Source of the DNA: Buddleja alternifolia
Taxonomy: Eukaryota > Streptophyta > Magnoliopsida > Lamiales > Scrophulariaceae
Direction: 5' to 3'
Assembly: GCA_019426215.1 (NCBI GenBank)
Contig: CM033396.1
Coordinates: 31,663,154-31,727,153 of the forward strand
Length of the DNA stretch: 64,000 nt
Below, piece by piece: positions 23,273-32,752 of the stretch. Each line of letters begins with the position of its first letter. The stretch's first letter is position 1. The translations under genes were made by a program, and so were the position numbers. The notes beneath the pieces were generated by a model that saw only the letters and a program-made list of their open reading frames with translations, was not told the origin of the DNA and ran no database searches.

Positions 23273-23868
23273 TGTTAGAGTTAGGTGTTCGGCGAGATAA
23301 TCAAATGGGCTGCCAAATCTTTCTACACTCGCAGAACAATCTTGTTTTGATATTATCAATAAAAGATTTCTTTTATATTATATTGTTATATGTTCGATAA
23401 AGCCCCTTGGTTCACACAAAGCTATAAGAATATGTTGGCGCATCGGGTATGACAATCCTGGAATATATCTTGACGATTATGATCCTAAAGAACTAATCAA
23501 AAGTCATAGAATCATCGAAAAAAGGATATTTGATTATTGTCAAGACTTGCTTGTAGTATGACACTTCAATTTTAAGAGAACCTCGATCCATGGATTTGTT
23601 GAGTATCGACGCATGTATAAGGGTCCACATCGGGGATGACTGTACTAAACTGTCGCATTAAGATTTCATATTGGTCTCAGCGTCGAATGTGAAATCCGAA
23701 AGTCGTAAGCATAAAATTCCCATGACTTGAGGGAACACGATCGTGCGAGTGCATGAGCCACTGCAGTTTATCTTACTACATGTTTCCAGGTAAATCGTTA
23801 AATGGAGTATTTTGATACTTTCTAAGCTAATAGTTATAGCTTTTGGCCTCAAGTGTTCAATCCTAACA
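23273..23868 (+). repeat. Copia LTR fragment related to the LTR of B
   Basis: It starts TGTTAGAGTTAGG and ends ATCCTAACA. In order it shares with the LTR of B the blocks ATAAAAGA-TTTC, TATATTGTTAT, TTCACACA-AGCTAT, AAGTCATAGAAT and AAGACTTGC-type motifs. No matching TSD is seen (CTCAA versus TATAA). It lies about 0.5 kb downstream of IPK2. Solo LTR or truncated LTR are both possible. Confidence 0.5.
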
Positions 23869-24413
23869 TATAATAGATTAGGACATAGATGCTACAAAAG
23901 TAAGATGCATAAGAATAAGAATCCATAACCTGCCTGAAGCTGGTATATTGATCAAAATTCTCTGCAACATGCAAGTTGTGGTAGCACTTGAGTACTATCT
24001 AAGTAGTTGATGATTGGTACTCTCACTTAAATACTATCTAAGTGTGTAGCACTTAGGTCAAAAATCAGAAAAGCATTAAGCTAGTACTCACAACGTCAGC
24101 ATGGCTTCCAGCAGATATAAACGTATCAAAGACAACGAACGAAAGACAGTTAAAAAAAGTTTTGATGATGAAAAAGAATGATCAAAGATGCAAAGACCAG
24201 AAACCCTCAAGTTTATGGGCTTCAGGACAATTAATTTATTCCCAAAATTTAAAGATTCAATAGAAGAGTAACAGCATCATGAAGTTTGATACCTCGATGC
24301 ATAGTCAATCACACAAGAAAGCTTCTAAAATCTCACTAATCAACAAACGATGAAATTCCTGATAAAAGATAGTGCGAATTGCTAAGTGATTAATAGGCCT
24401 TTTGATCAACTAT
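23869..24413 (-). other. IPK2 3' flank
   Basis: This is the region downstream of the IPK2 stop codon, probably including the 3' UTR. A minus-strand AATAAATT near 24235 could serve as poly(A) signal. Nothing else was recognised. Confidence 0.35.
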
Positions 24414-25334
24414 TCAAGTCGAACCATTTTCATAATAAATGTGATTCCTCTGAACATGATCATCCAACAAACCATCAGTAGCACAGTCTTCTGGAGTAGT
24501 AAGGATCTCAGATATGAACTTTATCAAAGAGCAAAGCCCACCCAAAAAGTTATGGTCAATAATACCTTTGCCCTCAACAACGTGCGCGAAATCAATGAGC
24601 CTGATCTCTGGACGCGGGCCCTTTCCATTTGAAATAAGATCCTTTTCAAACATCATAAGAATTGAGCAAGAATAGAAATGATAAGTAGTTTGATCCTCAA
24701 ACCATGCCTTCAACTCAAGTAACTGCGATAAAATACCGGTGGACCCACCATACACAATCGAAGCAAAAGCACAATCAGGCTTTCGATCCAACGGTCCAGA
24801 TGCATTGTTAGAAACAAACTTTTTCAGAAGCAACTTAACTTCATCGGATGAAAGAGATTGAACCCATGATTTTTTCTCAGGTTTCCAAAACCCTAATTCT
24901 CTGCTTCCGAATATTTGCAACCCTGATAGCCTAAACCCTAATGGAAGGCTCGAAGATTTTCTATCTTTCTTCAAACACTTTTGGACGTATTCCTCTGGGG
25001 CTTCTGGGGGCCACGTTCTAGAACCAATTTTAATGTCCATTACTGATGGATTAACTCGACCGAAATTAAGATCTTGTAGAACTAGATGAGGTTGCCTTCC
25101 GGATCCATCAGAAGCCTCAATGAGCTGAGTACCGTAAAACTTGGGGAAAAATCTGCTGATATGTTCAGGAATTTTGGAGTTGGAAGAGAATGATGAATAG
25201 AAAGACACTTCATGGGACCCGCGTTCATCGCCCTGAAGAGGCTTGTAGAAACGCCCCGAACCATCAACAACAGGACCGAGTTTACCACCAATGGCTTTGT
25301 GGCCTGCAACCTGATGATCTGGGACTTTAAGCAT
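24414..25334 (-). CDS. IPK2: Inositol polyphosphate multikinase (IPK2 type)
   Basis: This single-exon frame of 306 residues phosphorylates inositol phosphates (InsP3 to InsP5) in the plant kinase family, an activity tied to phytate synthesis, phosphate sensing and nuclear regulation. The start MLKVPDHQVAGH, the glycine-rich KLGPVVDGSGRFYKPLQGDERG, the hinge HLVLQDL (83-89), the signature PSVMDIKIG (96-104, the PxxxDxKxG motif of the IPK family), FASIVYGGSTGIL and the late RLIDFAHV metal-binding aspartate are all present. Length matches known plant IPK2 proteins (about 290-305). No internal stop or frameshift exists. It is the only clearly functional host gene in the window. Distal host sequences on both sides are transposons. 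Confidence 0.95.
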   Translation of the reverse strand: MLKVPDHQVAGHKAIGGKLGPVVDGSGRFYKPLQGDERGSHEVSFYSSFSSNSKIPEHISRFFPKFYGTQLIEASDGSGRQPHLVLQDLNFGRVNPSVMDIKIGSRTWPPEAPEEYVQKCLKKDRKSSSLPLGFRLSGLQIFGSRELGFWKPEKKSWVQSLSSDEVKLLLKKFVSNNASGPLDRKPDCAFASIVYGGSTGILSQLLELKAWFEDQTTYHFYSCSILMMFEKDLISNGKGPRPEIRLIDFAHVVEGKGIIDHNFLGGLCSLIKFISEILTTPEDCATDGLLDDHVQRNHIYYENGST

Positions 25335-25391
25335 GATTTTTCCACTTAAAGATCAATATCTCTTCAATTAATCGACTGATTAAATATAACC

Positions 25392-26416
25392 TGCAAGTAT
25401 AAAGAGGTGTCATTTCATTTTGTATATATAGTCGCGAAATCCTGAAAATGCTATGGGAATATAAAATATGCAACAAGGACTCAAAGATGGCTGGTCCAAA
25501 GATTTGTTCTAATGTTCTATTTTTATTGCCAAAATAGAGAATAAAAAGGCTTCTATGAAAGTTGGATGCTTCACAACTACTGCCCGTGTGAACCAAATGA
25601 AACAGGATATAAGGCCGTCAAATATGCAGGCTACTATTCAAGAATATCATGCCTACCAGAAAGAAGCTACGAATTTGTTAAGTTTGCAGTTTCAGGTTAC
25701 TTTAAAATCCTATAGCAGCCAATTAGGTGACCGAAAAGCAAAGAATGCTAATTCGTCCACTATTTTTCCCAATTGCCATTTTTTTTTGTGGTAGCCAAGT
25801 TGCAATTGAGTTATCAACTACCGAAAACCACCCAATATTCCCTCTCCACCACTTGCAGCCCATATTTTTCACAAGTAACACTGTCCATACAAGCATCATG
25901 AGGATAGACAACTTCAAACTCATTTGATTTTCTCCCTGATTGGTTGATTACCTTCTTCACTTTTCTTGATTAGTTTAGATCCTATCGGTCCGTGTGTTTC
26001 ATTTCTTATTCCATTTTCCATGTGCGCGTAAATATACAAGTGATCTGAATTTTATAAACGAGTCAAGTGTATACGAAACCGTATAGAATCATCATTCCGG
26101 AATTGGAATAGAAGATCAGATTTAACCATAAAAGTTGTTCTTCATTAATCAACCCTCAATTCTAAAACACAAAAGGATTAAACAGATCAGATTGCATGTG
26201 CTTAATAAGTAAAAAAAATAAAATAAAAGTCGGATGGAACCTCTGTTTTCGGTTTCATTTTGCTAGTAAAAGGAATCAGACATACATAAATCAATGAAAA
26301 AGGCTTTAGCAATTATGCTAAACGGAAGCATATGTAGACTGACCGAATTTATCCAAGAATCTACTTTTCAAGTGCATATACCAAAGATAGAAAGCGATGA
26401 TAAGATCAAAAACATA
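25392..26416 (-). other. IPK2: Probable 5'-UTR intron of IPK2
   Basis: On the minus strand a donor AAAAAG/GTATGTTTTTG occurs at 26416 and a pyrimidine-rich acceptor TTTATACTTGCAG/GTT ends at 25392. The intron of about 1.02 kb would end roughly 58 bp before the start codon. Leader introns are common in plant genes. RNA evidence would be needed to confirm it. Confidence 0.5.
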
Positions 26417-26720
26417 CCTTTTTCAGTAAAATTAAAGGGCAATTGCTGGGTAACTTTAATTTAATAACCCAGAAAGAGAAATGCTCTGATTAATTTATGA
26501 TGGAAAAGAGGATAAAAAGCGTTTCGCCTTTTCTGGGTTCCTGACAAATCCCAATTTGCAATTTTAATTTACACAGTGTGTTCTTGTTTAAGGTTTAATA
26601 AAAAGTGAATCTGCGAATTTAGCTTTTTCTTCTTGTTTTTTTTCTTGAAGGTGACATTGGATAGGTGGTGGTGTTATTGTCATCACGTGAGACGCACGTT
26701 TGGGAGCATAATTCTTTTGT
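26417..26720 (-). promoter_or_regulatory. IPK2: IPK2 first exon and proximal promoter region
   Basis: If the intron call is right, transcription starts somewhere near 26500-26620. A palindromic TCACGTGA (G-box core) lies at about 26683-26690. No unambiguous TATA position could be chosen. Confidence 0.35.
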
Positions 26721-26975
26721 TCAAATTGGAGATAATCACATCTATAGTCCCCCATCTTTTCTGTTTGTATCACTTAAGTCCCTCAGGTAATATTTGTTTC
26801 ATTTACGTCCCTTATGTTCTAAATTCTATGTCATTTAAGTCCTCCAGTTGTTTTATAGAATAATTTTTATTTCAAATAAGTCCTTATAGTTTCATTACCT
26901 CTCAAACCTAGCCTGTTAGAAGATATAATAAGCACTTTACCCGAGTTTAAGCAAAAGAAGGATCCTGCGAAAAAA
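26721..26975. other. Repeat-like stretch between IPK2 and the pararetrovirus
   Basis: Repeated AAGTCC(C/T) phrases (CACTTAAGTCCCTC, TTTACGTCCC, ATTTAAGTCCTCC, AATAAGTCCTT) resemble ends of plant foldback elements. Similar phrases in inverse orientation occur at 34890-35010 beyond the virus. They could be arms of one element hosting the insertion, but the similarity is weak. The viral left border lies in or at the end of this stretch. Confidence 0.3.
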
Positions 26976-26988
26976 TGGTATCAGAGCC
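26976..26988 (+). other. Pararetroviral tRNA-Met primer binding site
   Basis: TGGTATCAGAGCC is complementary to the 3' end of initiator tRNA-Met. In this family it marks the start of minus-strand synthesis and map position 1. The first ORF begins 78 bp downstream. Confidence 0.9.
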
Positions 26989-27065
26989 TCAGGTTATTCA
27001 TGAAATACTTAAATAAATTTACATAAGATTAAGTCTAAGCCTTATGGAGGAGAATTAAAACAAGA

Positions 27066-27374
27066 ATGGAACCGAACAACAGTTCGATCTATGACGAGAA
27101 CAAGGAGTATTTCCAGATACTGGAAAGACAACGAGACGAAGGGATTGATAAATTAATCCAAAAGCACGAGAGACTCTCTAAAGAGATTAGAGAAACTATT
27201 ACAAGAGTACAGAAGAAGACTCCTGTAAAGGATCTACCGGCTTCAATCCGGTATTATGAGAGAAAGTTTGCCATGGATAGAAAATTTCAAGGCAATGTTG
27301 CGAGAGATCTACAACTCGCAGAAATCCAAGGCAAATGGCCAGGAAAAGCTAACAAAGGTAACTCTTTCAATTAA
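27066..27374 (+). CDS. Pararetroviral ORF1, small charged protein
   Basis: 102 residues, rich in E, K and R, with a predicted helical middle (QKHERLSKEIRETITRVQ) and a basic end (KWPGKANKG). It sits where badnaviruses and tungroviruses have their first small ORF, whose role is poorly defined. No domain was recognised by eye. It ends 9 bp before ORF2, consistent with polycistronic translation. Confidence 0.7.
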   Translation: MEPNNSSIYDENKEYFQILERQRDEGIDKLIQKHERLSKEIRETITRVQKKTPVKDLPASIRYYERKFAMDRKFQGNVARDLQLAEIQGKWPGKANKGNSFN

Positions 27375-27383
27375 ACAGTTTAT

Positions 27384-27755
27384 ATGAATTGGAAAGAGAT
27401 TGAAACGGATACATCTAAGATCTCTAAGGATCTTAGAGAGATCCAAAAGACAGTTCAAGATTACGGACATAGGCTAGAACATCTACCTATGAAAATCGAA
27501 AACTTGAACCAAAACCTTGAGGAAATCCTCAAGCTTATTCCAGATCTACAACGATCTATGTCAGATCTAAAGACAGAGGTCAGAGAACTGAAAACCAGGC
27601 AAGGTATAACCAGTACATCCAAACCAAAAAAGGATAGAATCGGTGATGCACTTGGACGAGTAGACCTTCTACATCAGAAGGGAAAGGCTAAGGAAGTTCC
27701 TAAGCCTAAAACTCATGATGAATTACTCATTGATATCCTTCGAAGTATTAAATAA
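27384..27755 (+). CDS. Pararetroviral ORF2, virion-associated-protein-like
   Basis: 123 residues. The first two thirds form a heptad pattern (ISKDLREIQKTVQ, LNQNLEEILKLI, DLQRSMSDLKTEVRELK) typical of a coiled coil. The tail is basic with PK motifs. Small size, N-terminal coiled coil and basic C-terminus resemble the virion-associated/aphid-transmission-linked protein of caulimoviruses and ORF2 of badnaviruses, which bind DNA and the capsid. Assignment is by architecture and position. Its stop codon is separated by one base from the coat-protein start. Confidence 0.6.
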   Translation: MNWKEIETDTSKISKDLREIQKTVQDYGHRLEHLPMKIENLNQNLEEILKLIPDLQRSMSDLKTEVRELKTRQGITSTSKPKKDRIGDALGRVDLLHQKGKAKEVPKPKTHDELLIDILRSIK

Positions 27756-27756
27756 T

Positions 27757-29187
27757 ATGGATATAACAAGAGTAGATCCATCCGATCTCCAGGAATTAGC
27801 TGAGTCTTTTTCACAATTACATGTTGTGGAGCTAGCTAATGTAAAAACACATGAACTCGCACTAGGCTTTCCAGCTCCTGGAGAGAGTTCAGCCTCTAAT
27901 ATTCCTCCACCGGATGAACCGATGAGAGAAGGTGAAGATTTTCATACAAACGCAGAACCCGCTCTTAGAGGGGTAACGTTTAAAGCAAATCACACAAGAA
28001 ACCCAATTAGGGTACCGGAAAATACACCATGGGCAAGGACTATGTCACATACCTTGAATCCATACGGTACTATCCTAAATCTGGATGTCATTGATTTCAG
28101 AAACATCGAAAAAATAATCGATGAATGGGTAGCCTCTATGAAAATAGCCGCTACTACACTGGAACTTGATAAAGAAAACTTCATAAGGATAATGGAGTTA
28201 AGCTTAGAAGGTTCTGTAAAGACAGGTTGGGAACGCACCCCGACAGAATCTAAGCAAGAAGTGTTAGCCGGAGAATCTAAAAGCACTATTGCTGATAGAT
28301 TTGGAAGGATAACCAAATTAAATTTCATCGGGGACGGATACTTTGGTGAAAATAATTCTGAAAGAACTAGAGAGTACACACAAGCACTCTATGGTCTTGA
28401 GCTAAGAAATATTTGTGCCATTGATGAGTATATCTATTGGTTCCGAAAATATTTCTTTCATGCGGATGTAAGTGCAGAGATTGCTGCACCTATGTTCTTT
28501 GCTAAGATTTGTAGTCCTTGGAGAGAAATGTTAATACATGCTTACAAGGTTCCAGAAGGACAAGTTGATACAGTCGCAAGACGAATGTCTTTCTCAAAAG
28601 ACAAACTAAAAGACTGGTGTCAACAAGCAGCTGTTCAAAAGAATATGAAAAAGCTGAAAGGAAAAATGAAGAGAGCCCCTCTTTGTTGTGATAATAATGA
28701 TTTTCCAACAATAATTGGAGAATCAATCGAGCAGCGAAAAAGGAGAAAGCATTTAGATTGCTCTGATAACAAGAGCAACAAAAGGCGATCTGCTTTCAGG
28801 TGAAAGTCTTGGTGGTCTAAATCAAAAGCCCGATCTTATAAATCCGGCCAAATATCAGGACCAATCAGGGTTTCTTCCCAGAGGTCAAGGAACTCGGACG
28901 GAAAGAAACCTATAAGACGAACTTTCAGAAAAGCTCATACTAGAGCAAATGAAAGTTTCAAAGATTGTAACTGTTGGGCATGTGGAGCTCGAGGCCACAT
29001 TTCTCCAGATTGTCCGCAAAAGGGTGGCGAAATAAAACAATTTGAAGCCACTGCAGATATACTGGATGCAGTTTTTTACGGCAATTTGGTACCCATATAC
29101 CAATTCGAGAATATTCCCTCAGACGAAAGCGTCTATGAGGAAGAAATAGAAAGTAATTCCGATGAAGCATCAACCGAATCGGAATAA
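27757..29187 (+). pseudogene. Coat protein, one in-frame stop
   Basis: The frame spans 476 codons. The start at 27757 follows the ORF2 stop by one base; an in-frame ATG at 27715 lies inside ORF2 and is less likely. The central region has the conserved caulimovirid capsid block (YTQALYGLELRNICAIDEY and WFRKYFFHA). A basic, nuclear-signal-like stretch (KKLKGKMKRAP, EQRKRRKH) follows. A CX2CX4HX4C zinc knuckle occupies residues 406-419 and the C-terminus is acidic, both typical of the family. A TGA at 28801-28803 (codon 349) separates the capsid core from the zinc knuckle. The frame continues open to 29187. The protein packages viral DNA. The stop probably disables this copy. Confidence 0.85.
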
Positions 29188-29456
29188 TGCCAGGAATTCC
29201 TATTTGTACAGTTCAACAACTTAGAACTGTAATCTCTGATATTAGAGAAAAGATAGAAAAAAGTAGAACCATAATCCTGCATTATAAATCTACTATTCAA
29301 TTATTAGGCGAAACACCTCTCCACCTAAGGAAAATAATTGAGCATGAGACCAAAATTCAGGTTTGGTCACAGAATATTCATACTCTCGAAAATTGGATAG
29401 AAAGTATGAATAAAAGTAATCGTTCTATATTCCAAGAAAGAAATAATTCTTTCTAA
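29187..29456 (+). CDS. Pararetroviral ORF4, small coiled-coil protein
   Basis: 89 residues, mostly helical with heptads (TVISDIREKIEKSRTIIL, KIIEHETKIQVW). No similarity was recognised. The ATG overlaps the previous stop by one base (TAATG), and its own stop overlaps the next start in the same way. That coupling, rather than homology, supports it as a real ORF. Confidence 0.6.
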   Translation: MPGIPICTVQQLRTVISDIREKIEKSRTIILHYKSTIQLLGETPLHLRKIIEHETKIQVWSQNIHTLENWIESMNKSNRSIFQERNNSF

Positions 29457-30673
29457 TGGAATACTCCACCGAAGGAGATAGGCTTCAGACAACTGATAGC
29501 CTAGCTGGTTTCTTTTCCAAGGCATCTATATCAGATAAAACCATGGAAAAAATCATGAGGCAAAATTCAAGTATTGATAAATACGATGGATTTAGAGTCA
29601 ACAGTGTTAGCCGAATCCTAAATCAAATAGGATTAACTCAAAACCGGCATAACATCAGATACAAAGTGAGTTCTGGGGAATTTGCAATCCCTATGGAATT
29701 AACAGGTAATGTGATGGATATGCAACTCATTCCGAAAGAAGAAATTCTGGAAGAATTAAGTAAGCTAAGAGAAGAAGAAGCTCTTACAATGAAATGGATC
29801 CATATAGGCACCATTGAAGTTGTAATCAAAGCAACCTTCAAAGAAGGTGTTAATTCTCCGTTACATTTATCCATAATGGATAAAAGAATTAACAACTTAA
29901 GAGACGGATGTCTTGGTACAATGGTAGGGAATTTATATGCAGGCAAACTAATGTTTGACATTCATCCAAGAATTGCATATAACCTAGCCGACCAAGATTT
30001 TAGCCGAGTCTTAACCCTTCATCAAGATTTTAAAAGAACAGATCTCATGAAAGAGGGAAATAGACCATATTCTATTACATATAGAATTGCTTATGCACTT
30101 TCCAATACACATCATTCTGATTTGTTTATCCGGAAAGAGTATATTGAAATTCCAAGAATTTTCAAGGAATTTGCTAAGGTAATGGCACCCGATCCAATTC
30201 AAATCCCAAGAATTGGAGGTGTAGATATCTTAATCCGAGACCATCCAGTTCTAGACCGTTCAATGAGTTCTAGAATATATTGTAGTAGCAGGATGTCCTT
30301 TTCAGAAGAAAGGATAAGGAGTTTAAAAGGAAAAAAGTTACTCAACGATTCAACTCCTCAAGCTATTCGGGTAGATAATGTAAAAATTAAAAGCCCAGAA
30401 GGATGGAAAGATGTGCAAGTAATGTTTGATATTACAGAGAAAGATAATTCCTTTCCCTGTGAGGAGCTATATCACTTGCAACAATCTACTGTTAACAAAT
30501 ATGAAGGAATGCTAGATATAGCAGGCTATGAAGTATTTGTTACAGGGAGTGCAGGACGAGACCCAGGAATTGTTATTCTGGGATTAAGTTTCCTTGAGGA
30601 ACATAAACCTTGGGGAAGAAAAGGAAAAAGCATGGAATTTAGCTTGGATGGACATATTATTCAAGTTGAATAA
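29456..30673 (+). CDS. Movement protein (30K superfamily)
   Basis: 405 residues. The 30K-type core begins at WIHIGTIEVVIKATF (114-128) and includes DKRI, a GNLYAGKLMFDIHP block (158-171), a DFKRTDLMKEG block and YRIAYALSNTHH (209-220), as in other caulimovirid movement proteins. These enlarge plasmodesmata for cell-to-cell spread. The protein is longer than the roughly 330 residues of the caulimovirus protein. Its C-terminus has ILGLSFLEEHKPW (374-386), which resembles the end of a retropepsin fold. The ORF is intact, overlaps ORF4 by one base and abuts pol (TAAATG). Confidence 0.9.
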   Translation: MEYSTEGDRLQTTDSLAGFFSKASISDKTMEKIMRQNSSIDKYDGFRVNSVSRILNQIGLTQNRHNIRYKVSSGEFAIPMELTGNVMDMQLIPKEEILEELSKLREEEALTMKWIHIGTIEVVIKATFKEGVNSPLHLSIMDKRINNLRDGCLGTMVGNLYAGKLMFDIHPRIAYNLADQDFSRVLTLHQDFKRTDLMKEGNRPYSITYRIAYALSNTHHSDLFIRKEYIEIPRIFKEFAKVMAPDPIQIPRIGGVDILIRDHPVLDRSMSSRIYCSSRMSFSEERIRSLKGKKLLNDSTPQAIRVDNVKIKSPEGWKDVQVMFDITEKDNSFPCEELYHLQQSTVNKYEGMLDIAGYEVFVTGSAGRDPGIVILGLSFLEEHKPWGRKGKSMEFSLDGHIIQVE

Positions 30674-32752
30674 ATGACTAGCCCCTTTTCTATATACATA
30701 TCTTTTGGTATGTTATACGATCAATATAAATCTGAATATTTTGCAGCTTATATTGACTCTGGATCAGGGATTTGTACATCAAAACCTGGAGTGTTTCCTA
30801 GTAATACTATGGAAGCCTTACCCGTTATTGCAGGAAGAGATTTTTCTAAGAAAATCCTCATTCTCAATAAAGGAATTCGAGAAGCACATATCATGATTGG
30901 AGGAGCATTGGGCACATTATGGTTCAAGGTAAAACTGCCACCTATCTATTTTCATGATACAGGCGCAGATATTTTGCTAGGTAACAATTTTATCCAGACC
31001 TTTGCAAAATATGTACAAAACAACACCACTAATGTGTTGAGTTTTACCACTCTTTGTGGTAATCACATCCAAGTTTTGCGGCGCGCAAACGCTTTTAATC
31101 GGCTCATGCCGATTCTGTTTCGCAGCAAACGTGGTGATTTCATTAATCCCGATTCTAAATTAACCCATCCTAAAATGAAGGATAAACGGAGATTTGGAAA
31201 AGCTCTTTTATCATTTAGACTACATGGTCTAATTGACAGCCAGGACGAACACTGTTATGAGAATTCACAAGAAGAGTTACAACTTCTTAAAAAGGAATTA
31301 CAGTATTGGTCCATAGATAACATTAACGAAGAAAGTTTACTTTCTCTCGAAAATGTGAAGAGACTAATTCAAAGGAACTTTAACGAGAATCCTTTGGCTT
31401 GGTGGGATAAAAACAAAATCGAAGCTACTCTGAAAGTAAAAGAACAATGCATGTATGAGTATGTTCGATACAAGCCAATCCAGATGAACATGGAGGATAA
31501 GAAAGATATACAACTTATCATAAAAGAACATATCAATCTTAATCTCATAGAAGCTGGAGTCTCTGCTTACAGTAGCCCTGGTTTCCTGGTAAGGAACCAT
31601 AGCGAGGTAAAAAGAGGAAAACCTAGACTAGTCATCAATTACCAAGGTATCAATAAGATACTAGAATTTGATGGTTATTACATCCCAAGCAGAGAACACT
31701 TAATTGAATGCATTAAAAATGCTAAGGTGTTTTCAAACTTTGATTGTAAATCTGGGTTCTATCAAATAAAGATGGAAAAGGAGTCTAGAAAGTATACGGC
31801 TTTCTCTACCCCTCAAAGTCAATATATCTGGAATGTACTCCCAATGGGATTAGCAAACGCACCACAGATATATCAAAGAAAAATGGATAATCTATTTAAA
31901 GATTATTTCGAGTATATGTTTGTCTACATTGATGATGTATTAATTGCATCTAGAAATATGGAAGAACATATTAAACATCTTAAAATATTTTCTCATGTAT
32001 GTTTTAAAGAAGGATTGGTGCTTTCAGAAAAGAAAGCAATAATTGGAGTTAATAAGATCGAATTTATGGGTATTCTTATTGACGAAACTGGTATTGAACT
32101 TCAAGAACATATTGTGGAAAAAATACGCAATTTTCCTGATGTTTTAAAAGATAAGAAACAGCTTCAAAATTTTTTGGGAATTGTCAACTTTGCTGGAATT
32201 TTCATAAAAGATCTAGCAAAATACAGGAAAGATTTCCGGCCTCTTTTAAAGGAAACAGAAAACACAAAATGGAAGTGGGAAGAAATTCACACTCAAAGGA
32301 TTCGAGAGTTGAAACAAGTTTGCAATAATCTGCCTAAACTTGCAATTCCTCAAGATAAGGATGAACTGGTAGTCTATACAGACGCCAATGATTATAGATG
32401 GGCAGCAGTGCTCATGAAAAAGGCAACTACTGGAGAAGAACCTTGTCGATATGCAGGAGGATTGTTCACTGAACAACAAGCCAGTCTTTGGCATATTAAC
32501 GAGAAAGAATTCTATGCTGTTTGGAAGGCCTTTAAAAAATGGCCATTATTTTTACTAGCAAAAGAATTCATTTTAAAGGTTGATAATACGAATGTCAAAG
32601 CTTTTTTAAAAAATAAACTTGAATCAAAGATTGAAAAAGCGCATATTCTCAGATGGCAAGCAGAATGTCAGTATTATTGTTTTGACATTATTATTGTGAA
32701 ATCTCATGAAAATATTCTTGCAGATTTCCTAACAAGAGATGGAAGTGTCTGA
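30674..32752 (+). CDS. Polyprotein: protease, reverse transcriptase, RNase H
   Basis: 692 residues, uninterrupted. The aspartic protease motif is at YIDSGSG (D28), with the flap and ILLGNNF further on. The caulimovirid connector NPLAWWDKNK precedes the reverse transcriptase. There SAYSSPGFLV, KPRLVINYQGIN, FDCKSGFYQIKM, LPMGLANAPQIYQ and the catalytic YIDD (418-421) are present. RNase H follows with VVYTDAND (D570), a glutamate in NEKEFYAVW and an aspartate in VDNTN, ending near LADFLTRDG. There is no integrase. It replicates the viral genome through RNA. Its end overlaps the next start by 14 bases. Confidence 0.95.
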   Translation: MTSPFSIYISFGMLYDQYKSEYFAAYIDSGSGICTSKPGVFPSNTMEALPVIAGRDFSKKILILNKGIREAHIMIGGALGTLWFKVKLPPIYFHDTGADILLGNNFIQTFAKYVQNNTTNVLSFTTLCGNHIQVLRRANAFNRLMPILFRSKRGDFINPDSKLTHPKMKDKRRFGKALLSFRLHGLIDSQDEHCYENSQEELQLLKKELQYWSIDNINEESLLSLENVKRLIQRNFNENPLAWWDKNKIEATLKVKEQCMYEYVRYKPIQMNMEDKKDIQLIIKEHINLNLIEAGVSAYSSPGFLVRNHSEVKRGKPRLVINYQGINKILEFDGYYIPSREHLIECIKNAKVFSNFDCKSGFYQIKMEKESRKYTAFSTPQSQYIWNVLPMGLANAPQIYQRKMDNLFKDYFEYMFVYIDDVLIASRNMEEHIKHLKIFSHVCFKEGLVLSEKKAIIGVNKIEFMGILIDETGIELQEHIVEKIRNFPDVLKDKKQLQNFLGIVNFAGIFIKDLAKYRKDFRPLLKETENTKWKWEEIHTQRIRELKQVCNNLPKLAIPQDKDELVVYTDANDYRWAAVLMKKATTGEEPCRYAGGLFTEQQASLWHINEKEFYAVWKAFKKWPLFLLAKEFILKVDNTNVKAFLKNKLESKIEKAHILRWQAECQYYCFDIIIVKSHENILADFLTRDGSV

